A stretch of DNA of 36,119 nucleotides. Source: Bacteroidota bacterium. GTDB lineage: Bacteria; Bacteroidota; Bacteroidia; Bacteroidales; JAIPAH01. The translations under genes and the position numbers were made by a program. Of this stretch, positions 1-10,432 are shown in pieces. Each line of letters starts with the position of its first letter. Within the stretch, counting starts at the first letter, position 1. The notes below the pieces were generated by a model. The model did not search any database, was not told where the DNA came from, and saw only the letters and a program-made list of their open reading frames with translations. The stretch spans positions 1 through 36,119 of the forward strand of contig JAASSU010000007.1 in NCBI GenBank assembly GCA_021767705.1, written 5' to 3'.

Positions 1-12
1 ATATTTCGAAAG

Positions 13-257
13 AATAGATTCCTCCCTCCATTGCCTCGCTCTCGCTCAGCAAATCCGGTCTGAATGACGGGCGTTTTAGAAGACAAAGGGCGAAAAAGGG
101 CGCGCCGACGCAACTGGAATGAAACAAGGTGTCGGCGCGCCCTTTTTCTTGTTCTACCCCTTTAGGGCCCGTCATTCCGAAGCCCATGTTTCGCGCAATT
201 AAAGACTTGCCCTACCGTAAGCCATGCCAGCGAAACATGAGGCTGAGGAATCTATTG
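13..257. repeat. Direct repeat copy 1 of a palindrome-rich non-coding module
   Basis: This stretch of about 245 bp recurs at 405-645 with an offset of 392 bp and only a few differences. It contains, in order, an inverted GTCATTC...GAGGAATCT-type element (12-69, read on the minus strand), a perfect 18-bp hairpin (92-148), and a second such element on the plus strand (171-257) whose arms CATGTTTCGC and GCGAAACATG pair. Open frames here carry the repeat and resemble nothing I recognise, so I read it as non-coding. Elements ending in GAGGAATCT and beginning with GTCATTC resemble dispersed intergenic repeats I know from other Bacteroidota; the family assignment is from memory. Confidence 0.85.
92..148. 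repeat. Perfect 18-bp inverted repeat (hairpin)
   Basis: The left arm 92-109 (GAAAAAGGGCGCGCCGAC) pairs perfectly with 131-148 around a 21-nt loop. A-rich sequence lies on one side and T-rich sequence on the other, so it could act as a bidirectional terminator. The right arm includes GTGTCGG, shared with the terminator at 12905-12960. Confidence 0.8.
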
Positions 258-330
258 ACGGGCATTTATTGCTCTCCCATAGCGGCTGAGGAATCTGTTG
301 GCTTTCGCTCGCCGAACCCGAAGCGGTTCA

Positions 331-360
331 GCCCGTACCGAAGAGTACGTTCGGGCGGGC
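331..360. repeat. Imperfect inverted repeat between the two module copies
   Basis: GCCCG and CCGAA at 331-342 pair with TTCGG and CGGGC at 350-360, with small bulges. It lies in the 258-404 spacer, which also carries a further GAGGAATCTGTTGG element end at 288-301 and a small GAACC/GGTTC hairpin at 314-329. No gene is visible in this spacer. Confidence 0.55.
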
Positions 361-404
361 TCCCTCCGAATCCTCGCTGCCACTCGGCCTCTCCGAAAAA
401 CTGA

Positions 405-645
405 AATAGATTCCTCCCTCCATTGCCTCGCTCTCGCTCAGCAAATCCGGTCTGAATGACGGGCGTTTTAGAAGACAAAGGGCGAAAAAGGGCGCGCCGA
501 CGCAACTGGAATGAAACAAGGTGTCGGCGTGCGCTTTTCTTGTTTTCCCTTTAGGGCCCGTCATTCCTAAGCCCATGTTTCGCATAATTAAAGACTTGCC
601 ATACCATAAGCCATGCCAGCGAAACATGCCGCGAGGAATCTATTG
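405..645. repeat. Direct repeat copy 2 of the palindrome-rich module
   Basis: This is the second copy of the module at 13-257. The hairpin here (arms 484-501 and 523-539) is no longer perfect: one change keeps a G-U pair and one breaks a pair. In the terminal element the GCCCTACCGTAAG stretch of copy 1 has become GCCATACCATAAG, which keeps most of the pairing. The 646-817 stretch to the first gene is AT-rich; apart from TATATTTC near 790, one base off the TAnnTTTG promoter element, I see nothing in it. Confidence 0.85.
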
Positions 646-817
646 GCTTTCACTTATAAGGAGCCACCACCCTTTATTTCATAACAGGATTATTATCCCA
701 TAAAAAAAACAAGGATTCTTTAAAAGATGAACGGAACCATTCCAAAACAAAAAAGTAAATTTATACGTTATAAAACTGATTCATTAAATATATTTCAATA
801 ACTAAATCTATCAGGCT

Positions 818-2425
818 TTGTTTCCAATCACATCGAACATCGACACGAAATCTCAAACGTTTGCGGAAAATGCTGCAAAATACAAAGCGATCGTCAACCA
901 ATTTAAGGCAGCCCTGCGCGATGCGCGCAAGGGAGGCGGTGAGAAGGCAACTGCTCGTCATAAAAAGCGGAAAAAGCTTCTGGCGCGCGAACGCATCGAC
1001 CTGCTCACCGATCGCAACACCCCCTTCCTGGAGTTGTCAACGCTGGCTGCCAACGGACAGTATGACGATCAGTTTCCCTCAGCAGGTATCGTTACCGGAA
1101 TTGGAGTGGTTAAAGGCCGTGAAACGGTGATTATCGCCAACGACGCCACAGTGAAAGGCGGCACCTATGTGGCCGAGACCATCAAAAAGCATGTGAGGGC
1201 GCAGGAAATTGCCCTCGAAAATCATCTGCCCGTGGTTTACATGGTGGACTCGGGAGGGGTTTTCCTTCCTGAGCAAGCCAATGTGTTTGCGGATAAGCAT
1301 GATTTCGGGCGGTTCTTTTTCAACCAGTCGCAGATGTCGGCCAAAGGCATCCCGCAGATAGCCATCGTAATGGGCTCCTGCACTGCCGGCGGTGCCTATG
1401 TTCCGGCCATGAGCGATGAAACCATTATCGTCAAAGAGCAGGGAACGATATTTATCGGTGGTCCGCCACTGGTGAAAGCCGCTACGGGCGAAGATGTTCC
1501 GGCCGAAGAGCTGGGGGGCGCAGATGTGCATACCTCCATCTCCGGAGTGGCCGACCACTTCGCTGAAAACGATCAGCACGCCATCCAGATTTGCCGCAAT
1601 ATTTTCAGTACGCTCGACAAGCCCAAAAAGCAGGAGCTGGAAATGCTGGAGCCTGAAGATCCGAAATACGACCCGCAGGAGCTTTACGGCATTGCTCCCT
1701 TAGATTTCAAGAAACCAGTGGATGCCCGTGAAATCATCGCGCGCATCGTGGATGGCAGCAAATTCCATGAGTTCAAGGCGCGCTATGCGCCCACGCTCAT
1801 CACAGGGTTTGCACACATCATGGGATACCCGGTGGGCATTCTGGCCAACAACGGCATCCTTTTTTCAGAATCATCCCGAAAAGGGGCGCATTTCATTGAG
1901 CTGTGCAAGCACCGCAAAATCCCGATAGTCTTTTTGCAAAACATCACCGGCTTTATGGTCGGAAAAGAATACGAGCATGGCGGCATTGCGCGCGACGGTG
2001 CCAAGCTGGTGCATGCCGTGGCTACGGCCAACGTGCCTAAGTTCACGGTGGTGACCGGGGGCTCTTTTGGTGCCGGAAATTATGCCATGGCCGGACGGGC
2101 CTACGAACCTCGCCTGCTGTTTATGTGGCCCAACGCCAAAATTTCGGTCATGGGTGGCGAGCAGGCCGCCAACGTGCTGATCACCGTAAAGGAGGATCAG
2201 CTCAAGGCCAAAGGGAAATCCTTGTCGGATGAAGAGCGTGAAAAAATCCGGAAGGAAATCCTGAAAAAGTATGAAGAGGAAGGCTCGGCCTACTACAGCA
2301 CCTCCAGAATCTGGGACGATGGCATCATCGACCCGGCCGACACCCGGCTGGTGCTGGCAATGGGGCTGGCAGCCTCGCTCAACAAACCATTCCCCGAGCC
2401 TGAAAACGGGGTTTACAGAATGTAA
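818..2425 (+). CDS. mccB: Methylcrotonyl-CoA carboxylase, carboxyltransferase (beta) subunit
   Basis: This 535-residue protein is a biotin-dependent carboxyltransferase that would transfer carboxyl from biotin to 3-methylcrotonyl-CoA in leucine degradation. The [16 protein letters not shown] stretch (from residue ~142), followed by a [16 protein letters not shown] segment, is characteristic of methylcrotonyl rather than propionyl or acetyl carboxylase beta subunits, and the length fits the family. [17 protein letters not shown] acyl-CoA-binding segment lies near residue 412. The only plausible start is TTG at 818: the frame is closed by a stop at 803 and no in-frame ATG occurs for about 140 codons. 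No Shine-Dalgarno is visible. The gene opens a plus-strand cluster with the matching alpha subunit at 5257. Substrate assignment is by family resemblance plus context. Confidence 0.93.
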   Translation: MFPITSNIDTKSQTFAENAAKYKAIVNQFKAALRDARKGGGEKATARHKKRKKLLARERIDLLTDRNTPFLELSTLAANGQYDDQFPSAGIVTGIGVVKGRETVIIANDATVKGGTYVAETIKKHVRAQEIALENHLPVVYMVDSGGVFLPEQANVFADKHDFGRFFFNQSQMSAKGIPQIAIVMGSCTAGGAYVPAMSDETIIVKEQGTIFIGGPPLVKAATGEDVPAEELGGADVHTSISGVADHFAENDQHAIQICRNIFSTLDKPKKQELEMLEPEDPKYDPQELYGIAPLDFKKPVDAREIIARIVDGSKFHEFKARYAPTLITGFAHIMGYPVGILANNGILFSESSRKGAHFIELCKHRKIPIVFLQNITGFMVGKEYEHGGIARDGAKLVHAVATANVPKFTVVTGGSFGAGNYAMAGRAYEPRLLFMWPNAKISVMGGEQAANVLITVKEDQLKAKGKSLSDEEREKIRKEILKKYEEEGSAYYSTSRIWDDGIIDPADTRLVLAMGLAASLNKPFPEPENGVYRM

Positions 2426-2455
2426 AATGATTACCTAACCATAAAACTAACGACG

Positions 2456-4393
<1,938 letters not shown>

Positions 4394-4398
4394 ACCGA

Positions 4399-5196
4399 AT
4401 GAAAGATTACACAACCATAGAGTTTGAAAAAACAGGAGACATTGGAACCGTCTGGCTTAACCGTCCGCGTATACACAATGCCTTTAACGAAACCATGATC
4501 AGTGAGCTGATTGATGTTTTTACGGAAATCGATAAAATGGATGATATCAGGGCAGTCATCCTGCGGGGCCGTGGGAAATCCTTTTGCGCCGGTGCCGACC
4601 TCAACTGGATGAGCGGGGTGAAAGACTATTCGTATGAGCAAAATTACGCCGAAAGCTACAACCTGTCAAAGTGTTTTTATGCCATCTACACTTCTGCCAA
4701 GCCCACCATTGCCATGGTGCACGGCGCAGCTATCGGCGGTGCCAACGGGCTTTTGGCAGCCTGTGATTTCGCTTTCGCGGATGAAGACACTACTTTTTCG
4801 CTCAGCGAAGTGAAAATCGGCATTGTTCCGGCCTGCATCTCGCCCTACGTCGTAAAACGCACCGGCGAGTTTGGTTCGCGCGACCTGATGCTCACCGGAA
4901 GGCGCATCAAAGGCCCCGAAGCCGAAGAGTACAAGCTGATCAACAAATCCTTTGCGGGACAAGGGATGGAAAAGCACGTGGAGGAGATGATCGGACTGTT
5001 GCGCACCAGCGGTCCGAAAGCAATGTCGCATTGCAAAAACCTGCTCAACGATGTTTCGAACAAGTGGGACATGAAAACTGCCCTGAGCGAGACAGCGCGT
5101 ATGATTGCAGAAATCCGCGCCTCCGAAGAGGGGCAGGAAGGCATGGCGGCATTCCTCGAAAAGCGCAAGCCAAACTGGGTTTCTAAAAGTGATTAG
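4399..5196 (+). CDS. liuC: Enoyl-CoA hydratase/isomerase family, likely methylglutaconyl-CoA hydratase
   Basis: This 265-residue crotonase-fold protein would hydrate 3-methylglutaconyl-CoA to HMG-CoA. The oxyanion-hole segments SFCAGADLNWM (~61-72) and HGAAIGGANGLL (~108-119) are present. The second catalytic glutamate of the hydratase family is seen as E137 in LSEVKIGIVPA. The first position (Glu144 of rat enoyl-CoA hydratase) is G117 here; as I recall, bacterial LiuC proteins also have Gly there, which together with the EKRKPNW C-terminus supports LiuC over a generic hydratase. It starts 5 nt after acs and is followed 60 nt later by the carboxylase alpha subunit. The exact substrate is inferred from context. 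Confidence 0.85.
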   Translation: MKDYTTIEFEKTGDIGTVWLNRPRIHNAFNETMISELIDVFTEIDKMDDIRAVILRGRGKSFCAGADLNWMSGVKDYSYEQNYAESYNLSKCFYAIYTSAKPTIAMVHGAAIGGANGLLAACDFAFADEDTTFSLSEVKIGIVPACISPYVVKRTGEFGSRDLMLTGRRIKGPEAEEYKLINKSFAGQGMEKHVEEMIGLLRTSGPKAMSHCKNLLNDVSNKWDMKTALSETARMIAEIRASEEGQEGMAAFLEKRKPNWVSKSD

Positions 5197-5256
5197 GAAT
5201 GGATTAAACCCTGTACTGAGTTTTGGGCAGGTCAAAAACAATAAAGAAACAAGCAG

Positions 5257-7239
5257 ATGAAAATATTTCGTAAACTTCTCGTGGCCAATCGCGGAGAAAT
5301 TGCTGTCCGCATCATGCGCTCGGCGCATGAGCTGGGCATACGCACGGTGGCTGTTTATGCCGCTGCCGACCGCGACTCCTTACACGTCACCTATGCCGAT
5401 GAGGCTTACAGGCTCGGTGAATCAGAGCTTTCAGAGACTTACCTCAACATCGAAAAGATTCTTAAGGTTGCTAAAAAGTCGGGGGCTGAAGCTATTCACC
5501 CCGGCTACGGCTTTCTTTCCGAAAATGCCGCTTTCGCGGAAGCAGCGAGAAATGCCGGGCTTGAGTTTGTGGGGCCTTCACCCGAAGCCATTCACCTGAT
5601 GGGGAACAAGATCGAAGCCCGCAAAAAGATGAAGGAAATCGATGTGCCCTTGCTCGAAGGCATTACCGGTACACCCGAAGAGCTGCTGGAAGGGAAGGAA
5701 ACGATGGCCTTTCCGGTGCTGGTAAAAGCTGCTGCCGGCGGTGGCGGAAAAGGCATGCGCATCGTCAGGGAGCCGAAAAATCTGAAGGAGGCACTGGAGG
5801 CCACGGCCCGCGAAGCCAAAGCCTACTTTGGTGACGAAGCTGTTTACATCGAGCGTTACCTTGATGATCCGCGGCATATCGAAATTCAGATTATCGGCGA
5901 CAAGCATAAGAATATCGTCCATCTCTACGAGCGCGAATGCTCCTTGCAGCGGCGTTATCAGAAGATTATTGAAGAGTCGCCGTCTGTTACGCTGAACGAA
6001 GCCACGCGCAAGCGAATGGGCGAAACAGCCGTTAAAATTGCGCATTCGATAGGCTACTACAACGCCGGAACCATTGAGTTTTTGGTGGATAAGGAATTAA
6101 ACTTTTATTTTCTCGAGATGAATACCCGCATACAGGTAGAGCATCCGGTAACGGAAATGGTGACCGGAAAAGACCTGGTGCGCGAGCAGATACTGGTAGC
6201 TGCCGGAAACAGGCTGTCTTTCCTGCAAAAGGATATCCGGCAACATGGACATGCCATCGAAGCGCGTGTCTACGCCGAAGATCCGGCCAACGATTTTATG
6301 CCTTCGCCCGGCGCGATGTCGCTATACCACGAGCCGCAAGGCGACAGCGTCAGGGTGGATTCGGGGATTACGCCCGCTACAGAAATAAAGCCGTTCTACG
6401 ATCCGATGATCAGCAAGCTCATTGTCCATGCCGAAACACGTGAGCAGGCACGTGGAAAACTCCTTTGGGCTTTGGATGGCTATCATATCCACGGAATAAA
6501 GAACAACATATCGTACCTCAAAGCACTAACAGCATCCAAAGACTTCGAAGAGAATAAAATCTCCACAAAGTACTGCGACCAAAGAACTCCAGAAATCATT
6601 GAGAATCTGAATCAGCAAAAGCAGGACAATGAATTTCCGGTGCCGCTGATGGCGTATCTGTTGAAAGAGCTTAGGGATACCGACCAGGGCAACACCTGGA
6701 GAAAAATAGGACTGTGGAAGGACATTCTGACCCTGCCGGTAACAAGAAATGAGGAACAAACCGGGGTGGAAGTCCGCCGCAGGGGCAAAAAGGACTACAC
6801 CATCACCATCGAAGGCCACTCATACAATGTACGCTTTTATGGTGTAAATGGTAATCAGATTGAGTTCTGCTATGATAATACCTACCGGACTGCTACCTTT
6901 TCTGAGAAAAAGCTTATCACCACCATCGATTACAATGGGTTTCACTACCATTTCTCCCGGGCTGACCTGCTCGACGAAACGGCAGCCTATGATGACATGG
7001 CACAGGTTGCTGCCGGGGATGGCAGCGTGGTGGTCTCGCCCATGCACGGCAAGCTCATTAAGCTTCCTGTAAAAGAGGGAGATCGGGTGAAAAAAGGCGA
7101 TACGTTGGCTATTGTGGAAGCCATGAAGATGGAGAACGTAGTTACGGCATCGGCAGAGTATCTCGTTAAGGAATTAAAGACCAAAGAAGGCGCTCAGGTG
7201 AGCAGCAACCAGGTAATTATGGTGATGGAAGAAATCTGA
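5257..7239 (+). CDS. mccA: Methylcrotonyl-CoA carboxylase, biotin carboxylase/biotinyl (alpha) subunit
   Basis: This 660-residue subunit would carboxylate biotin with ATP and bicarbonate for the carboxyltransferase encoded at 818. The N-terminal biotin-carboxylase domain (about 1-450) carries the ATP-grasp glycine loop GGGG at 161-164 with K165, and the EMNTRIQVEHPVTE catalytic segment. A linking BT-type region follows, then a C-terminal biotinyl domain with EAMKMEN, whose K624 would be biotinylated. The fused carboxylase plus carrier, about 660 residues long, is the usual form of acyl-CoA carboxylase alpha chains (MCC/PCC). The paired MCC-type beta subunit and LiuC in the same cluster favour MCC. 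The AUG start is 60 nt after liuC. Confidence 0.93.
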   Translation: MKIFRKLLVANRGEIAVRIMRSAHELGIRTVAVYAAADRDSLHVTYADEAYRLGESELSETYLNIEKILKVAKKSGAEAIHPGYGFLSENAAFAEAARNAGLEFVGPSPEAIHLMGNKIEARKKMKEIDVPLLEGITGTPEELLEGKETMAFPVLVKAAAGGGGKGMRIVREPKNLKEALEATAREAKAYFGDEAVYIERYLDDPRHIEIQIIGDKHKNIVHLYERECSLQRRYQKIIEESPSVTLNEATRKRMGETAVKIAHSIGYYNAGTIEFLVDKELNFYFLEMNTRIQVEHPVTEMVTGKDLVREQILVAAGNRLSFLQKDIRQHGHAIEARVYAEDPANDFMPSPGAMSLYHEPQGDSVRVDSGITPATEIKPFYDPMISKLIVHAETREQARGKLLWALDGYHIHGIKNNISYLKALTASKDFEENKISTKYCDQRTPEIIENLNQQKQDNEFPVPLMAYLLKELRDTDQGNTWRKIGLWKDILTLPVTRNEEQTGVEVRRRGKKDYTITIEGHSYNVRFYGVNGNQIEFCYDNTYRTATFSEKKLITTIDYNGFHYHFSRADLLDETAAYDDMAQVAAGDGSVVVSPMHGKLIKLPVKEGDRVKKGDTLAIVEAMKMENVVTASAEYLVKELKTKEGAQVSSNQVIMVMEEI

Positions 7240-7277
7240 GCCAAGTATAAAATCAACTCAAAAAGCAATCAACGACT

Positions 7278-9077
7278 ATGAAAAACAAAATAAAAATAGG
7301 AAATGCCGGAGGATTCTGGGGAGACGACCTTACCGCCTTACGTCGCCAGTTAGAAGGTGGCGACCTGGATTACATCTCCTCAGATTACCTGGCCGAGATT
7401 ACAATGAGCATCCTGCGAAAGCAGCAGCTTAAAAACAAAAAGCTCGGATATGTATCCGACTTTGTAAAACAATTGGTGGATGCCGCACCATTGATCAAAC
7501 AGAAGGGAACGAAAATCATTGTCAATGCCGGTGGGATGAACCCGCTGGGTTGTGCACGCGATATCATTAAGCAATTGAAGGGAACAGTCAATGAATTGAA
7601 AATTGCTGTAATTGAAGGGGATAACATTTATCCACAGTTAAAGAAAATTTATCCTGATAAAGCCAACTTCAAAAACCTTGAAGATGGCCGTGACTACGAA
7701 GAGATTCGTGAGAAGGTGCAAAGTGCCAACGCTTATCTCGGTGTGCCCCCGATAGTGAAGGCTCTTGAAGAAGGTGCTGAGGTGATTATTGCCGGACGCG
7801 TTACGGACACATCCATCTCTATCGCCCCGATGATTTATGAGTTCGGGTGGAAATATGATGACTGGGACAAGCTGGCGTCCGGGCTTATTGCCGGGCATAT
7901 GATGGAGTGCGGCGCGCAGTCGACCGGCGGAAATTACACCGACTGGCGAAAAGTGGAGAAGTGGGACAACTTCGGTTATCCGGTGACAGAAGTGAACAGC
8001 GACGGCTCTTTCGTGATGACCAAGCATCCCGGCACCGGAGGAATTGTGAACCTGGATACCGTTAAGGAACAGCTTCTTTACGAGATGGGCGACCCGAAAA
8101 ACTACATCAGTCCGGATGTGGTGGTCGATTTTACCACCATCCAACTCGAAGAGGATGGCGAAGACCGTGTGAAGGTGTTTGGCGTCAAAGGCCGCCCGTC
8201 CACACCGTTTTTTAAGGTCTCGATGGCTTACCTCGATGGCTTTAAGGCACGTGGCTCCCTGATCATTTCGGGAGGGCATGCCCTCGAAAAAGCAAAGCTC
8301 TTTGACAGGATTTTTTGGGAGCGCCTGGGAGAAACATTTGAAAAGAAAAACACCGAGTTTACGGGCCACAATTCTACCCACCTTAACCTGGCCGATGATG
8401 TTCCTCCCAACGAAATTCTGCTACGTTTTAATGTGTACGACAACAACAAAGAAAAAATCAGAAAATTCAGCGAGAATATTGCTCCTATCATTCTCAGTGG
8501 CCCCCCGGGAGTGGCCGTCACCGGAGGAAGGCCGAGGCCGCAGAGCGTAATGACCTACTGGCCCACACTGGTGCCCAAGTCAGTGGTGAAAACCACTGTT
8601 AAGCTCATTGATAATGAGGGAAATATTGAAAACAAGTTCAACGTGCCCACGGTGCTCGGTGGCGAAAGCCAGGACACTGCCGTGGATACCCCTTCACAGC
8701 GCAGCGAAGAGGTGAAGGAGGTAAGCTGGCCATCTGAAGGGGAAACCAGCAAAGTGAAATTCGAAGACATTTGCCTGGCGCGTTCGGGCGACAAAGGCGA
8801 TATGGTCAATATCGGGGTCATCGCGCGAAGCGAAAAGGTTTATACTTTTTTAAAGGAAAACCTCACAGCCGATTATATGAAGGCGATGTTTTCTTCCCTT
8901 TGCCATGGCCCTGTTACACGTTTTGAGCTGGACAACCTGAACGGATTGAATTTTCTGCTCGACCATGCCCTGGATGGTGGCGGAACCAAGTCGCTGATGA
9001 TTGATGCGCAGGGGAAAACCTTCGCCTCAGCCTTCCTGAACCAGGAGGTGGAGGTGCCGGTGGATTTGCTCAATTAA
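7278..9077 (+). CDS. AtuA-family (DUF1446) protein of unknown function
   Basis: This 599-residue protein resembles AtuA of the acyclic terpene utilisation cluster. The long N-terminal DUF1446 region (about 3-450) begins IKIGNAGGFWGDD and contains conserved acidic and Gly-rich segments. A separate C-terminal AtuA-like domain starts near residue 490 with the SGDKGDMVNIGVIAR motif. In some bacteria the two parts are separate proteins; here they are fused. The biochemical activity of the family is not established to my knowledge. It starts 38 nt after mccA, inside a leucine/methylcrotonyl-type cluster. Genes of this family sit near carboxylases of leucine and citronellol breakdown elsewhere, so a role in branched acyl-CoA metabolism is a reasonable inference. 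No signal peptide or membrane segment is seen. Confidence 0.85.
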   Translation: MKNKIKIGNAGGFWGDDLTALRRQLEGGDLDYISSDYLAEITMSILRKQQLKNKKLGYVSDFVKQLVDAAPLIKQKGTKIIVNAGGMNPLGCARDIIKQLKGTVNELKIAVIEGDNIYPQLKKIYPDKANFKNLEDGRDYEEIREKVQSANAYLGVPPIVKALEEGAEVIIAGRVTDTSISIAPMIYEFGWKYDDWDKLASGLIAGHMMECGAQSTGGNYTDWRKVEKWDNFGYPVTEVNSDGSFVMTKHPGTGGIVNLDTVKEQLLYEMGDPKNYISPDVVVDFTTIQLEEDGEDRVKVFGVKGRPSTPFFKVSMAYLDGFKARGSLIISGGHALEKAKLFDRIFWERLGETFEKKNTEFTGHNSTHLNLADDVPPNEILLRFNVYDNNKEKIRKFSENIAPIILSGPPGVAVTGGRPRPQSVMTYWPTLVPKSVVKTTVKLIDNEGNIENKFNVPTVLGGESQDTAVDTPSQRSEEVKEVSWPSEGETSKVKFEDICLARSGDKGDMVNIGVIARSEKVYTFLKENLTADYMKAMFSSLCHGPVTRFELDNLNGLNFLLDHALDGGGTKSLMIDAQGKTFASAFLNQEVEVPVDLLN

Positions 9078-9180
9078 ACGATTTCTTTCATGAAATTCAG
9101 AGAACAGTAAAAACAAACGTTTAAAAACGGGGTTTAAATCTTAAACAAACTTGATTTAAACTTTTTGAGAAAAAAACAAT

Positions 9181-10332
9181 ATGAAGTCACCTTATATTAC
9201 CGAAGAACATGATTTAATCAGGCAAACCGTGCGCGATTTTGCCGAGCGCGATATTAAACCGGTTGCCGCCGAGCTGGATGAGAAAGAACAGTTCTCACCG
9301 GAGATTACCAAAAAAATGGGTGAGCTGGGCCTTTTCGGGATGAATATCTCGGATGAATACGGTGGTCAGAACCTCGATACCTTATCCTACATCATCGCCG
9401 TGGAGGAGCTTGCCAGAGTCGATGGCTCACATGCCGCCACCCTTGCCGCTCATAACTCGCTCGGCGTTTCGCCTTTGTTTGTTTACGGAACAAAAGAGCA
9501 GAAGGAAAAATATCTGCCGCAGCTAACCACTGGTGAGGCTTTGTGGGCTTTCGGGCTCACCGAACCCGAGGCCGGCAGCGACTCGCGGGGTTCTAAAACC
9601 AAAGCAGAGCTTAAAGATAGTAACTGGATTATTAATGGATCTAAAATATTTATCACCAACGGCTCGGCAGATATGAGCATGGGTGCTACGGTCCAGGCCG
9701 TATCCGGAAAGGATGAAAAGGGCAAACCGGAATTTACCTGCATCATCGTGGAAAAAGACACGCCGGGATTTACCCGGCAGACGATGCACCAGAAAATGAT
9801 GTGGCGTGCCAGCGACACCTCCATGCTCTTTTTCGACGACTGCAAGGTACCCGAAGCAAACATTCTGGGGGAGCGTGGACAGGGCTCCAAAATCATGCTC
9901 TCTACCCTCGATGGGGGCCGACTGTCTATCGCTGCGATGGGACTGGGACTCGCGCAGGGTGCTTTTGAGATGGCCAAACAGTATGCTTCTGAGCGGAAAC
10001 AATTCGGAAAACCTATCGGGAAATTCCAGATCAACGCCTTTAAACTGGCCGATATGGCTATGAAAATAGAGCATGCCCGAAGTTTCCTTTACAATGCCTG
10101 CTGGCTGAAAGACCAGGGTGAGCCCTACGGAAAAGAATCGGCCATGGCCAAGCTTTATTGCTCAGAAATAGCCAAAGAAGTGGCCGATGAGGCTGTACAG
10201 ATTCACGGAGGATACGGGCTGATCAAGGAATACGATGTGGAGCGCTTCTACCGCGACCAGCGCCTGCTGCAAATTGGTGAGGGCACTTCTGAGATTCAAA
10301 GGTTGGTTATTTCGAGACATCTGGGAGTTTAA
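9181..10332 (+). CDS. Acyl-CoA dehydrogenase (short-chain/branched type)
   Basis: This 383-residue flavoprotein would oxidise a short or branched acyl-CoA to the 2-enoyl-CoA and pass electrons to ETF. The family motifs are present: FGLTEPEAGSD (FAD binding), ASERKQFGKPI, QIHGGYGLIKEYDVER and IGEGTSEIQRL. The catalytic base sits at E367 in the butyryl/medium-chain position. Isovaleryl-CoA dehydrogenases instead have Ala/Gly there and place the base in a DLERL-like segment; the corresponding residue here is G246 in LDGGRL. It is therefore unlikely to be a canonical isovaleryl-CoA dehydrogenase, despite its place at the end of a leucine-type cluster. A 103-nt AT-rich gap separates it from the AtuA-like gene, so it may have its own promoter, though I see no exact TAnnTTTG there. 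Confidence 0.92.
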   Translation: MKSPYITEEHDLIRQTVRDFAERDIKPVAAELDEKEQFSPEITKKMGELGLFGMNISDEYGGQNLDTLSYIIAVEELARVDGSHAATLAAHNSLGVSPLFVYGTKEQKEKYLPQLTTGEALWAFGLTEPEAGSDSRGSKTKAELKDSNWIINGSKIFITNGSADMSMGATVQAVSGKDEKGKPEFTCIIVEKDTPGFTRQTMHQKMMWRASDTSMLFFDDCKVPEANILGERGQGSKIMLSTLDGGRLSIAAMGLGLAQGAFEMAKQYASERKQFGKPIGKFQINAFKLADMAMKIEHARSFLYNACWLKDQGEPYGKESAMAKLYCSEIAKEVADEAVQIHGGYGLIKEYDVERFYRDQRLLQIGEGTSEIQRLVISRHLGV

Positions 10333-10432
10333 AATCTTTTTTGTGAAATCTTTTTGTAATTTCCGCAAGTTTATTGACTAAGAATTGTCAAAGAACAAAA
10401 GTACCGTCACAGACTAAAGAACAAATCATTAC

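Noticed and set aside
129..404. Open frame of 91 codons in the left-edge repeat region
   Set aside because: It spans palindromes that recur at 521-703 in another short frame and has no family resemblance; the sequence is explained by the repeat module.
1..817. Insertion sequence or transposon end
   Set aside because: The region has direct and inverted repeats, but no transposase frame and no clear target duplication are visible.
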